64,000 nucleotides of DNA from Penicillium oxalicum (Eukaryota > Ascomycota > Eurotiomycetes > Eurotiales > Aspergillaceae), in contig NC_064652.1 in NCBI RefSeq assembly GCF_001723175.1, forward strand, positions 1,674,001 to 1,738,000, in the 5' to 3' direction. Under the pieces are notes generated by a model. The model ran no database searches, was not told the DNA's origin, and saw nothing but the letters and a program-made list of their open reading frames with translations. Below, piece after piece: positions 42,942 through 55,100 of this stretch. The translations under genes and the position numbers were made by a program. Each line of letters begins with the position of its first letter. Position 1 is the first letter of the stretch.

Positions 42942-45900
42942 ATGGACCAGTCTGGCCAGTCTGGCGTTCCCGGCCCCGGTGGGCGTAAGCTTCACATTGC
43001 TCACCGGAGAAGTCCGTCGGAGCTAACTCCTTTGATGAGTACGAGAACCCTTCAATCTCCGCCCCACTGAGTTCTTCGAGCTGACAAGCACTGTCCTAGT
43101 GGAACAACTGGCTATTCAGCAACAAATCGAGCTGCTCCAGCAGCAGCAACAGCAAATTGCTGCCACTCACCAGCAGTATGTGAATATGGGTCTCTTGCAG
43201 CCGCAGCAGTTGGGCCAAGTCAATGCCTTCTCTCCTGGTGGCTCGATCGGTGGTGTTTCTCCGCAGGTCAACGCTTTTCAATTCCCTCAGCAACAACAGC
43301 TTGGATTGCCGATGAATGCACAGAATCAGCACTCGCATCGTCGCAACCAGTCCGCTCTTCCCGGTCTCGCCATGGGCCCTCCCCCCGCTCCTTCCTCTGG
43401 TGCTTCTGGCTACGCCGACTATAACCAACAAGGCCCCAACAACCATCAAAAGTCTGAGAACACCAACCACGGTCGTGGCCGAGGTGGTCCTCCTGGTGGG
43501 GGCGGTCACCAGCGCCGTCACTCCCTTGCGCTTCCCGAGGCCAAGAAGGCCGCTGAACTCGCTCAACAGAAGCGAACAGCCTCTGGATTCCAATTCCCCG
43601 CCCCTGCTCCGGGCTCCGAAGACCAGTCTGCTTCCGATGAAAAGCCCGGATCGAGCACCTCTCCAGCACCACAGGGTCTTGGTCTTCAGCGCGCTGGCAA
43701 CATGCGTTCTGGTGGTCATGGTCGTAGTCAATCGATGGCCATTGGCGGTAACCGTGGTTCTCTGTCTGGACGCGGTGCAGGAGGTTTCCAATTCCCTGCC
43801 CCCAGTGACGGTCAACCGGAGAACCAGCGTCGCGCTAGTCAGCCTGGTGGTCATGCCCGTACTGGCTCGCGCAACTTCGACGGCAATTGGCGCCAGCCAA
43901 ACAACCAGGCGCAAGGTCAGGATCAGCAGAAGTCTTTCGGCGGTCAACAGCAACAGCAGCAGCAGACTGGTGGCTTCCAGCCTGGTCATCGCTCGCGCGG
44001 CTCCATGAATCAATCCATGGGCTCCATTGGCCAGTTCCAGTATCCCGGCCAGCCTCAGCTTATTCAGCTCCCTCAGGGTCAGGTCATGATGGCCACGCCG
44101 CAGATGTTTGCCGGTGGTCAGACACAGCTCAACCCGCTTCAACTTGCCCAGCTCCAGGCTCTTCAGCAACAAAATGGTCAAGGATTGACCGGCCTTCAAG
44201 CAAGCCAGCACGCTCCTCCACTTTCGGTTCAGCAGCAACAACAGCAACAGCAACAGCAACGAAAGACGCTGTTCACTCCCTACTTGCCACAGGCTAATCT
44301 GCCAGCTCTGATCAGCAATGGACAGCTGGTCGCGGGTATTCTGCGTGTTAATAAGAAGAACCGCTCAGATGCCTATGTTACCACGCCTGATTTGGACGCC
44401 GACATTTTCATCTGCGGCAGCAAGGATCGTAACCGTGCTCTTGAGGGAGACTACGTCGCCGTCGAACTGCTTGACGTTGACGAAGTGTGGAATCAGAAAA
44501 AGGAGAAGGAGGAAAAGAAGAAGCGCAAGGACATCACTGACGCTCGCTCGGGAAGCAATGCTGGCAATGATAAGCTGGGTCGATCCGACTCGACTGGCGA
44601 CCGGCAAGAGATCGCTCCCGACGGAAGTATTCGCCGCCGGGGCAGTCTCCGCCAGCGCCCGACTCAGAAAAAGAATGACGACGTCGAGGTCGAAGGACAG
44701 AGTCTCCTTTTGGTCGAAGAAGACGAGATCAGCGACGAGCAGAAGCCACTGTACGCAGGGCATGTCGTCGCAGTCGTTGAACGTATTGCTGGACAGATGT
44801 TCTCAGGCACCCTTGGACTCCTTCGGCCCAGTAGCCAGGCAACCAAGGAGAAGCAAGAGGCGGAGCGTCAGGCTCGGGATGGTAACCATGGTCGGCACCA
44901 AGATCGCCACCAAGAAAAACCCAAGATTGTGTGGTTCAAGCCTACCGACAAGCGCGTTCCCTTGATTGCTATTCCCACAGAGCAGGCCCCCCGTGACTTT
45001 GTGGAGAAGCATCAAGATTACGCTAACCGCATCTTTGTGGCTTCAATCAAGCGCTGGCCTATCACCTCGTTGCATCCTTTCGGAACATTGGTTGAGCAGC
45101 TTGGTGAGATGGGTGACCTGCGCGTTGAAACCGATGCCCTCCTTCGTGACAACAACTTTGGATCTGACGAGTTCTCCGACGCTGTGATCAAGAGTATTGG
45201 TTGGGAGGATTGGTCCATCGCCAAAGAGGGAGATGTTCTCGCTGCTCGTCGAGACTTCCGCGAGGAATCCTCCTTCACTGTTGATCCCCAGGATTCAAAG
45301 GCACTTGAAGATGCCTTCCACATGAAGAAGCTCGCCGATGGCAAAGTTGAGATTGGTGTCCACGTTGCCGATATTGCCCACTTTGTCAAGGGTAACTCCC
45401 TCGTTGATCGTGAGGCGAAAAAGCGGGGCACTGCAGTCTACCTCGTCGATCGCATCATGAACATGCTTCCTCCTCGTGTTTCCAACGAACTCTGTTCCCT
45501 TGTTCCAGGTGAAGACCGCCTAACTGTCAGCGTTGTCTTTAAGGCCGACCCTAATACCGGTGCGATTGATGACGATGTTTGGATCGGCAAGGGCGTCATT
45601 CGAAGCGCTGGTCGCCTTGATTATGATGAGGTGAACTCAGTGCTGACTGGCAAGTCAACATCGACCAGCGCCGCAATCGCTGCTGATAACTTGCAATTAC
45701 TTCATGTGAGTGTGAATGAAAATGAGCTGCACTCACTAACTTGTTTGTAGAGTTTACAGAGGCATGCTAACACTCAATCTGTCCAGGCAACCGCAAAGAA
45801 GTTCCGCGACGCCCGGTTTGGCAACCGAGTCGCCGATGTTCCTAGCCTGCGTCTTCTCCAGCAGTTGGATGATGAGAATGTTCCGGTTGAGTACAATATA

Positions 45901-47275
45901 TTTGAGTCTACTCCCGCTCACGAGCTTGTGGAGGAGCTGAGTCGCCAGGCCAACTTTTATGTTGCTCGAAAGCTGGCCACCGCTTTGCCTGGCAAGGCTT
46001 TCCTGCGCCGCCAGAACTCTCCGAACTCGCGACGTCTTACTCAGTTTGTTGATCGGATGAATCGCCTCGGGTACAACATCGACTCGTCTAGCAGCGGCAG
46101 TCTTCAGAGCTCTCTTTGCAAAGTTGATGACGTGGACATCCGCAAGGGTATGGAGACTTTGCTGTCAAAGGCGATGCAGCGTGCCAAGTACTTTGTCAGT
46201 ACCGGTGCCCCTGACGAGCAGCGCCAGCACTACACTTTCAACGTGCCCGTCTATACCCACTTTACTAATCCCTCGCGTCGCTATGCCGACATCGTTGTGC
46301 ATCGCCAACTCGAGGCTATTCTATCAGGGGGTGCTATTGAGTTTACTGATGACATTGAATCTCTGACCAAGACAGCTGATCTCTGTAACAACAAGAAGGA
46401 CTCTGCCCTCAACGCCCAAGAGCAGAGTGTGCATATTGAGGCCTGCCGTAATATGGACCGCAAGGTTCATGAAATCGGCGGCGATTTGATCAGTGAGGGC
46501 ATTGTTCTCTGCGTCTACGAGTCAGCCTTTGATGTACTCATTCCCGAATTCGGCTTCGAGAAACGGGTCCACTGTGATCAGCTACCGCTGAAGAAGGCCG
46601 AATATCGCAAGGACAGTCGTGTGCTCGAACTGTACTGGGAGAAGGGCGTTCCCTCCTCTGCTTACATCCCCGAGGACGAGCGTCCCAAGCCTGGAAATTC
46701 TCGCGCCGCCCAAGCAGCTGCCGCTGCTCGTGAAGCCGAAGCCGCCAAGGAACGTGCCCGTGAGCGTGATGAGGCCATGCGCAAGCAGACCGAGACTGGT
46801 ACCATGTCTGCTGACGATGTTAACGCCCTGTTCGATGACGATGAGGATGTTGACGAGGTCACTGAAATGGCTGCCGGGGTTTCTCTCAGCTCGGCTGATC
46901 GCTCCACCCAAAGCATGCCTCCCTCGCCTACTCGCAACGGCCACCACCAACAAGGTCCTCACCGCACTCGGTCGGACCCAAAGATCGCGACCGGTGCCGG
47001 TGATGCTCCGGAAAGTATGATGACCAACAAGGAGAAGTACTTGAAACTCTTCAAGCTGAGAGAGGAAGATGGCGAGTTCATCCAGGATGTCACTGAGATG
47101 ACTCGTCTCCCTATTATTCTGAAGACCGATCTCTCTAAGAGCCCACCGTAAGTCTTCTCTTTTATCCACAAATCACTCTTCTCTGCGATTTCCGGAGGAC
47201 GACAGTTGAAGTAGTCTACTGACCACTCGATACAGCTGCCTGACTGTGCGATCAGTTAACCCCTATGCCCTGTAA
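42942..47275 (+). CDS. ssd1: SSD1, RNA-binding translational repressor (RNB pseudonuclease), 4 exons
   Basis: Predicted protein of 1367 residues that binds mRNAs of cell-wall proteins and represses their translation under control of the NDR kinase Cbk1/Cot1. Exons are 42942-43038, 43100-45705, 45787-47147 and 47236-47275 (4104 nt). The N-terminal 420 residues are disordered, with poly-Gln (QIELLQQQQQQI and a second run near 44230) and His-x-Arg-x-x-Ser/Thr sites of NDR-kinase type (RRHSLA, GHGRSQS, HARTGS). Two cold-shock-like OB regions start near residue 429 (LVAGILRVNKKNRSDAYV). The RNB domain starts near 750 with FTVDPQDSKALEDAFHMKKL. Active RNase II enzymes have D-x-D-D here, so nuclease activity is probably lost, as in yeast Ssd1. 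The last 13 residues (CLTVRSVNPYAL) come from a 40-nt exon; without splicing the frame would stop at 47151. A second acceptor at 45750 would add 12 residues in frame. Confidence 0.95.
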
Positions 47276-48879
47276 CGGCAATGCCCGGAATTAACTCTTT
47301 CTCCTTGAGAAATATTATCGCATGTCTATCCTACAGATTCATTGGATGCTTCGGGCAATGGTCTTCGTCCCATGCCCTATCCCACATGCACGGACATAAT
47401 ATTGCCCCAACAACATTCGGATCGCATTTTAAAATCCCCACACCTCGTCAACATCCACCTACTCATCTTTCCGGCATGCTTTGGGGCTTCCGTATACTTA
47501 TCAATTTTTAAATCTTGTGCAGCGGCTGTTTCTTGTGTTTACTTCCATTTCTCTTTTTCGCACGGGCGTCTGAGTCTACTCTGCTTGAGAAAACAAAACG
47601 AGAAATTAACATATTGTTCCTTGCTTCCCGTCCCTTTTTCGGCTTTTGTTTTCTCGCAAGGCTCTGCAAACTTTCGGGTCGTTTGCCATTTCCTGCAATT
47701 GTTTGCGAAACTGGCGAAGCGAATTTGAGATTCTTCAGTCCGCTGCCTAAAGGCGCAGGAAGTCCTTGGTTAGCTTCAGGTTTCTTTTTCTATCTTATCA
47801 TATTTGCCTTGTCTCCCGCCTGTGCAAAGTGTAGTCCAATTGTAATCCCCTCTTTTAGGCTTTCAGTGTCTTGCGCAACTTGACACACCACTCATCATAA
47901 GTACTGCCGTGGCGTTCGTTGACTTCTTGGACTCTTTTGAGGATCCTGGGCCCCGGTGAAGAACTCAATTCTAAGGCACAACGGTATACTACCGAGATGC
48001 TCTTGACATGGATTTTCGTCGCAGGCTATCTATCAAGCCTGGTCCACCTGATGACTGAAACAGGGGTCATTACCCGCGAGCTCCAAGAAATAACGTTTTC
48101 TTTTTCCGTGGGCTGTTGTGCCAGAATTTCGATCTTGCATGCCCTGGGTATTCATCTACAATAGATTATTGCACCTCCAATCGCGCGACGGTGTCCATTT
48201 CTCCAAGTTGTTCTAAGACCAGTCATCCAGTCAAAGTGCAAGAAAAGTCTCTCTCGTTCCAATTGTTCGTTCCTGTACAGCAGATCGATATAACTGCGTG
48301 ATCTGACCATGTGAGTAGGGGATATATCGGCTGAAAAGAGAAGTTTCCTAAGAACATCCATCTGGGTTGACTTTTAAAGTTGCCGTCACGGAATGATTGG
48401 ATCGAACAAGTATATGTTTGGGCCTGGAATATGGGAGAGACACGGTAAGAAGGGGCTTTGAGTGGAAGGTCAGGCTCTTGGGAGACCTACTTCAATGAGA
48501 AGCCCTTGGTCGTTACGAATGAGGAGTGATTGGTTCACTGTTCTGGTTGTAGTGGAAAGGTAGTATGAGAGTTGAGCATTATTATGAATAGCCTCGAGAA
48601 TGAAGAACAAATAATAAAAACAGAAAACAAAGACTGGGGGAAAAAAGGCGAAGAATAACAAAAACAATCAGATGCGCCCTTTCAACTCGAACAGTTAGAC
48701 TTTTATTCCAACAACCCACGCGAAACGGTAAAACTCCTTCATGGCACGCTAATAATGAAGAGGGAGGGGTATCAAATAAAACAAGTAGTCCGACACCTGG
48801 ATATCGGCGGGAAAAATAAATCAAAGGATAAGAACCGAGAATCAAAAAGACGAGATCGAAGAGGAAAAAAAGGTGGCTC
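47276..48879. other. Convergent intergenic region; no gene supported
   Basis: 3' flanks of SSD1 and the UBE2S-like gene. Sequence is T-rich in the left half and A-rich in the right half of the plus strand, as expected for facing 3' ends. No coding feature recognised. Confidence 0.5.
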
Positions 48880-50421
48880 TCATAGCCGTCGCACGCCCAT
48901 GCGACCCTTGGACTTGGGCCCAGCTCCATTGCGAGGCAAAGCCGCCTTCTTCTGATTGCCCTCTACCTTGGAAGGCTCTCGGGTGGTCTCGCGAACTGGA
49001 GGGGGAAGAGGCACCACAAAGGGATTTTCCACCGAGGACGGGGCACTGCTGTTGGGACTGCTGGTGAAGGGTGTAGTGGAGGTTCTGAGAGGTATCTTTG
49101 CGCCGAAGCCGGTAGTGTCGTGGTTCTCCTTGCCACCGGTGTTGGGCCGCGTGCGATCAGGGACCACCTCCTCCCGAATCTGGCGAGTGCCTCGGAGACG
49201 AAGGGGGCTGCTCCGTTCCCTGCTAAAATCCATCATGGGAGCGGCGCGGCGGGGTGAAGGGGAGAGACGGGAGCTGGCGACATTGGCGCGGATGTTTCGG
49301 GCCGAGGGAGCCATGTAGCCTGTCTCATCTTCGGACTCGGAGTACTCGCTTGAATCCCGCACGAGAACTCTTTCCACATCGGAATCATCGGGATCGGAGG
49401 TGGCAATGACGGAGAGCGGGCGTTTGATGGGTGAGCTCCTCACTGGAGTTGGTGGTGGAGCGCGAAGAGGAGTGGGGACATCTGAGCAGGGCACGTTCTC
49501 CTTGCTTGAGCCCGAGAGGCATTCGGTATCGCTCTCGATATCAGCCATGACGGCGTCGTCGAGGCCAGAGTGACGATGGGCGTCAGGCGCAGTCGCCTGA
49601 CTTGACGATCCCGCGTTCGATCGAAACGGATTCTCTGGCAAGCTCTCGGTGTCGGTGGTTTGTCGTGCGCCACTCAAAGCCAGGCGCGGCTGCTTTCTCG
49701 GACGAGAGTCTCGAAGATCCTCTCCGTCCAACAGGCTGGAGGCAGACTCCTCACCCCGATCCCGAGCTCGCTTCACAGCCGCTCGCATAGCGGGTTGGAT
49801 CGGTGCGTGAATCGATGTGAGAAGTTTGGCTTGGTGTGCAAATGCAGAAAAGTCCTCTCGGAGAAGCGTTCCGGCAGTTGCGTTGAGCGCAGAGTCTGGG
49901 TTGGGATGGATCAAGAGACAGGAGATGGTCTGAAGGTAAGGTGAAAGAAGCGGTTGAGGTCAGCGAGGGGGCTCTGAGTTAGGGCAGAATCGATTCCTCT
50001 ATTCGCGCTTCGGTCCCCACGACAGATTACATCGTCGTGGGGGATCCCCGGCGTCGTGATAGGTTGCCATGGGATAACTTACGACGAGGACGTCGCGTAA
50101 TGTCAACTTGGACTGCCAGTCTCTCTTGAGCGTATCGACGCACACTGCACCCGTCATCTCCTCCACATTGGGGTGCCAGATCTTGGTACGGAAGACTGCT
50201 TTGGGAGGACTTTTAGGATAGTCCTTTGGGATCTTTAAATGTAGTCGCCAGAGACCTTCCGAGTAAGGAGTCCCCGGTGGACCAGTAATGAGAATATTTA
50301 ATTGCGATAGATCATCTGCGCTTGCGAAATGAGTATCATCGGGAGGTAGCAAGTAATACGGTGGAAGTCTGTCCCCATGAAGGGCAGCATGGTCTGCGGT
50401 CAAGCGGCGCAAGTTCGACAT
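48880..50421 (-). CDS. UBE2S-type ubiquitin-conjugating enzyme with C-terminal RRL tail, 2 exons
   Basis: Predicted E2 of 462 residues from exons 50421-50083 and 49929-48880, intron phase 0. The UBC fold covers residues 1-155: [40 protein letters not shown] and [16 protein letters not shown] with the catalytic Cys at 94. [24 protein letters not shown] follows, then [18 protein letters not shown]. The order and the LKRDW/LLIHPNP-SALN motifs are those of human UBE2S, the E2 that lengthens Lys11 ubiquitin chains on APC/C substrates in mitosis. A disordered tail of about 300 residues follows, Ser/Pro-rich with many SP sites suited to CDK phosphorylation. It ends in GRMGVRRL, like the LRRL end of UBE2S that docks on APC/C. 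A D-box-like or KEN sequence (SSKENVP) also occurs in the tail. Role in APC/C ubiquitination is inferred; the E2 fold is seen. Confidence 0.88.
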
Positions 50422-50515
50422 CTAGAATGTATATAGTCAGAATAAGAGAAATCTGGACCATAGATAGTATGCGAGCAGAGACTCCTGGTTTGTCCATGTA
50501 GGATACAGTTGGAGT

Positions 50516-50752
50516 TCAAGCCTGAGACTTACCATCGTGACGAGCTGCCTCTTCAATGACAAAGGTGACGACGTCTGAGGGCACAACCTTGTGATGGCTT
50601 CGCCGACGGATTATTGTTTTGGTCCGGCGATTCCGAAGCAACCAGGGCGGTGACGCGGCTCGACGCGATCGCGTGAGTGCATCACCCAATTTTGCTTCCG
50701 CTTTGGGAGATCCCGCGTTAGTCACTGGTCGGTTGAAGTGAACGGTGGCCAT
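50516..50752 (-). CDS. Small basic ORF upstream of the UBE2S-like gene (uORF or separate gene)
   Basis: A 78-residue frame starts at ATG 50752 and, if unspliced, ends at TGA 50516. It is rich in Arg (WLLRNRRTKTIIRRRSHHK) and has a helical-looking end (PSDVVTFVIEEAARHD). A strong donor (GATG|GTAAGT at 50533/50532) lies inside it, and an acceptor (TTCTAG) ends exactly before the UBE2S-like ATG at 50421. If that intron is spliced, this frame continues out of frame past the E2 start for about 28 codons, so it would act as an overlapping upstream ORF. No family is recognised, and protein expression is not established. Confidence 0.35.
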   Translation of the reverse strand: MATVHFNRPVTNAGSPKAEAKLGDALTRSRRAASPPWLLRNRRTKTIIRRRSHHKVVPSDVVTFVIEEAARHDGKSQA

Positions 50753-51519
50753 TTGGAGGAGGTTCAAGCGCACAACGGTGACAAAACATGTATTGTAGCT
50801 CTATCATTGTGAATCTAGTCAATTGATCAAATCAGTAGATTTGGTGTGTTCGATCAAATCTACCAAAGACTTCCCAGCCGCTTAGGCGTTCAGCTTATAC
50901 TATTGCCCGTCTGTGAGAATCCATCAGCATCATTGCCCTTGTCCCACTTGGGAAGTGGCTAAGATCCACTCACGGGCCCACCAGGGTCTCCATCTGCGAT
51001 AAGAGTTCCTCGTAGGGCTACCGCTACTCTGTGCTACATGGGAGGGGGGAACAGTGGAGTGGTCTTGAAACAATCATCACGACCCAATAGCCATTATTGA
51101 ATGAATCAGGGGAGAGAGTCAGGACATCAACACACAATGACATTGGAGATAAAAAGACAGTTAATAGATGCGCCGAGGATATGCTGCATGCAACAACGAC
51201 TGATCAAACAAGACAGTAGGGATCTTGCAATTATGAATTGTCCAAAAACCAATAACCCTGAATATTAGGCATAGAAGATGATAAAGTAGCTAGACAGAAA
51301 CTGAACAAGGGCATAAATGAAGCCCGCAGATTTTCGTAACAATCGTTCCACGGAAAGACCATGCCAATGGGATTGTGGTCAATCCATATGTGCCCCCTGT
51401 CCGGCGGTGTCACTTGCTATCTGACGGCACAGTACCCAGTGGCGGTCCGCAGTTAAAGTGAAGCTGTGACGCGAAGACATGGCGTTCAGTCCGGGGAGGG
51501 GGATCAAGTCTGATGCTTT
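50753..51519. other. Intergenic between two minus-strand genes; no gene supported
   Basis: Promoter side of the UBE2S-like gene and 3' flank of the GPI-anchored protein gene. Nothing further recognised. Confidence 0.5.
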
Positions 51520-52161
51520 CTACAGAGCGAAAGCGGCCAGGGCAGCCAGACCGGCCAGACCCATGGGTGCAGCGGTGGCCATCGCAGCTCCCTTGGAGAC
51601 GGTGGAGGAGGCGGCCGAAGCCCCCGATGACTCGCTGGAGGAAGAGGAGTCCGTCTCGGTGGCGGTGGAGGTGGATGTGCCAGTCATGGTGACCATGCCG
51701 GAGGAGGTCTTGGTCGAGCTCATCCGGACGGAGGAGAAGCCGCTCATGGAGGCAGAGGCGCTTCCCATGGGAGTAGGAACGCTGCCGCTGCTGGAGGAAG
51801 AGGAGGAGCCAGTGTTTGTGGCCGGAGTGACTACCGGCTCAGAGAGACCGGCAGGAATCGAGGCAGCAGGCTGCTGGGAGGTAACTGCGGCAGGCTGTGT
51901 GGTCACGGGGAGAGGCTGGCCAGTCACGACACCCAAAGAGTTGGTCTGAGTGAGGTATTGAGTGGCAGGGTTACCCTATTCCAGGCACACGCGGCCCTGT
52001 TAGCTTAGGGTTCGTCACTCGTAGGAGAAGATCCAGTGATAGCCTGAAAGGACCCCGAAGAAGGGTGAGCGGAGACCTACCTCGACGGAGCTGGACGAGT
52101 CAGCCGCGATGGCACCCATGGCCAAGGTGGAGAGAGAGGCGATGATGATGGAGGCACGCAT
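51520..52161 (-). CDS. Ser/Thr-rich GPI-anchored cell-wall protein, 2 exons
   Basis: Predicted protein of 178 residues from exons 52161-52081 and 51975-51520 (intron phase 0). A signal peptide (MRASIIIASLSTLAMGAIAA) precedes a short segment NPATQYLTQTNSLG and a long Ser/Thr/Ala/Val-rich region with little structure (for example [20 protein letters not shown]). The last 25 residues are a small-residue site followed by a hydrophobic end (AAPMGLAGLAALAAFAL), as required for GPI attachment. No Cys residue is present, so it is not a CFEM protein. It resembles small fungal wall or plasma-membrane mannoproteins of structural role; no enzyme domain is seen. The opposite strand is also open over most of the coding exon because of the GC-rich repetitive codons and should not be called a gene. 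Confidence 0.82.
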
Positions 52162-55100
52162 ATTGCTGGCTTGATTTGAGTTCTTGAAAGTGGTTGATGA
52201 TTGAACGAAGGTGTGACGTGCAATAGAAGACAAAGCTGGAAGCGAGTGTCGATAGAGAGTGAGAGATTAAATGCTAACCGGTGGTTGTCTAGGGAAACGC
52301 ACAAACAATCGAATGAACTGAGAAGTCATGGGTCTCGCCGGTGGTGTGGTACCAACGGTTTTATATGTCGTGGTACGGACTCTGTCCACATGTGCCCTCC
52401 AAGTCTCCCTGGGCAGACCTGCCGAGTGATCTGCTCACATCTGGAGGTCTTGTCTTACCTTGAGAAACCTTGCCAAATGCAGGGCTGCACCGCACGGACA
52501 ACGCCATCCAAGCCTCGTCTCCAATCTCCAGTCTCCAATGGGCCCACCCAGTCCAGCCCAGCATGTACCCGAAAGGGACGAGTCCCGATCACCGATCGAA
52601 AAGAGTGGAAATGATTGGAAAAGAGCAGAAAATCCTCGAACAGTCAGAGTGGGGCGGTGCTCGTCGCGTCGGATCGGCAGAGGTCGAGATGGTTCCTTTT
52701 TTTAGAATTCCAGGGCCTCTCGTACATCCCCCATTACGCATCCTGGGATGCACTTCAACCAAAATTGTCCAGTCCTCGTCGCCCATCACCCGTCTCTGGG
52801 GTCCGAAGGGTAACGTCAAATGACACACTAATGCAGTCGTGGTCGCTCCGGCTCAAATCTTATGCCAGTGTGACATGCAGCTCGACTCGGTCGTGGTGAG
52901 TTGTCGTCAGCTCCCTTGAGCCTGTTGCCATCGCGACGAGAAAGTGGCATACATTCATATGAACGACCGGCGGACGCGCCATCATGTATACTTTGAAGGT
53001 ATTTGGTGTGAATGCGGTTCATACGCTCCATACACGCTCCACTTCCATTGTCAGCTCCAATTCCAATTTTTCCCCCAATGTATGGACTGTCTGTAGATGT
53101 ATCTCTGGATGGATATCGTATCCCTCCGCCAGTCTGGAGTTCAGAAGGGCCCACTTCTCACGGACAGACCTTGGAAGCCGGAGCGCGAGCCTCCTACGTA
53201 AACGGCGGAGTAATCAATATACATTCCCAAGCTAGTCGCACCCGTCAGGATCATCCACAAATCGTCCGACTCAGGTCGATGACTTGTTGCCAACCGAAGA
53301 CGGTCCTTGACTAATTTTTCAGAGTCGGACCGGGTCCTGTTTCGGAACCTCATCTTCAGGGGAAGAGACTGTAAGTTTGAATGGGAGTATCACATTGACC
53401 AGGTTGGTTTCATCCAAACACCCCTTCCAAGGTTGGGCGTAGGTTTGAGTGAGCCGCAACAGCCAACCACTGGCACTCCCTAGAATACTCAATACAGTAT
53501 GTATTTGTCCCTTGTCCGCGATCGGTCACTCGAGTCCTGCATGTGGAAAGCTTGTCACGAAAGGCACCAAGAGCAGTGTTTCCATGGATCAATATGCACA
53601 CAAGTTCAGTCAACATCTAGTCAACGCATGTTCGCTGGGGGCCGTCGGTGCAGGTGCCTGGAGCCGGAGAAAGTCCCATACTTGGCATACTCGGTTCTGA
53701 AAAACCATGATTCTCTTCGCTGTCCGCCTCCAGCTGGATCAACGGTAGTGGAGCCGGATCGGATGTGGTGTGACAGTATTTGTTGATTAGATTTTGATTT
53801 GGGGGGGGGGGGGGGTTTCTCTCTTTTTTCTCATGATTTTCTTTTCATGTTGTGCCAGGTTGTCTGCCTCTGGTGCGGCCGCGTGGCAATCAGCACATGT
53901 TATTATTATTTTTGCCTTCTCTGTCTAGATGGAAGAATGCATTGCTTCGCCTCAATACTACTGTCTCCGCATGTGGCGAGAATTGTAATAATAGTTCACT
54001 CAGGTCCCGCTTGACTGCCTTAACTTGACCTCTTTGCGTCTGCTTCCAAATTCATAATCACAAGAAGTAGCTCACTGCAGTACCAAGGGGAGTAGTATGC
54101 AAGACAAGATACATGTAATGTATGTGCTTCCCAATAGAGCAGACCAGTGCATAGGTATTATGATTACTATTGCTACTGCAGAGATATTCAATTGTCCCGA
54201 CACGTACAAAAGTACTTCAGTCAACTCTCACTCTTCTGACAGCGCTCGCCTCACTCCACCCCCACAGACGAGCCCAGCCCAATGGTCCAGTGGCCTGGTA
54301 CGAGAGAGTAGTAGTATCCTATCATCTTTGTACCCCTCACATGGCTGTCGGAAATCCCCTCCCAGACCCAACAGACAAGTGTTCAGATTTTGCCCTGTGC
54401 CAAGGCAGAGGTGCGTTTCGGAGGGGTACTTCGGCTGAGACCGCCGCGCGGACGAGATCAATCAGATCCAGTTCCAGCTGGACAAAACGGTGGATTGGAT
54501 CACACCCAACGCCCGGGTGAGACATTCATCCAGATGTTGTCCGCTCTGATTAGTCACACAGTGTGTGCTCAGCATGAGACTTGATAAGTTTTATGGGAGT
54601 AATTCAGAGTTGAGTCAGAGGCCTGGATTGTGAATCATGGAGGAAGAGTATGCTATGGGTGCAAGTGGACGACAATGGGCAACGGGAGGAATTGATCGTG
54701 GAATAATACTATTTGGGTACGAATGCACCTTTACCAATTGTGTCTACCAACCGTAGGTACAGACTCATCCAGTGGGTAAATAGGTAGATCACGAGATGGA
54801 TAAACAGCCCATTCTGCCTCCACCTGCAGAACGCCTGAACCTGAAGCATGTGGCCTCGTACAGACACCAGAAATGGAAAAGGATGTTGTTTCTCTTTTCC
54901 CACTGTTTCGTGGGGGTTAGCAATCACACCTCGATATGTGCATTGTTATACAGCTAGTATCCATAAATTCATGGTACCGTGGGTATACGAAGGTCTAGAT
55001 CGCTGTCCTTTCCCTGTGTTCAGAGTCCGACCGAGCCAGTCAATATTTCCCGTCTGAACTTAAAATTGGACCGTACGTGCATCGACGCAAGGTCCCCGGG

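Noticed and set aside
43096..44259. A 387-codon minus-strand frame rich in Leu.
   Set aside because: It is the antisense reading of the Gln- and Gly-rich SSD1 N-terminus; repetitive codons keep it open.
51479..51949. Plus-strand frame rich in Glu and Val opposite the GPI-protein gene.
   Set aside because: Antisense of Ser/Thr/Ala-rich codons. The minus strand has signal peptide, splice sites and GPI signal.
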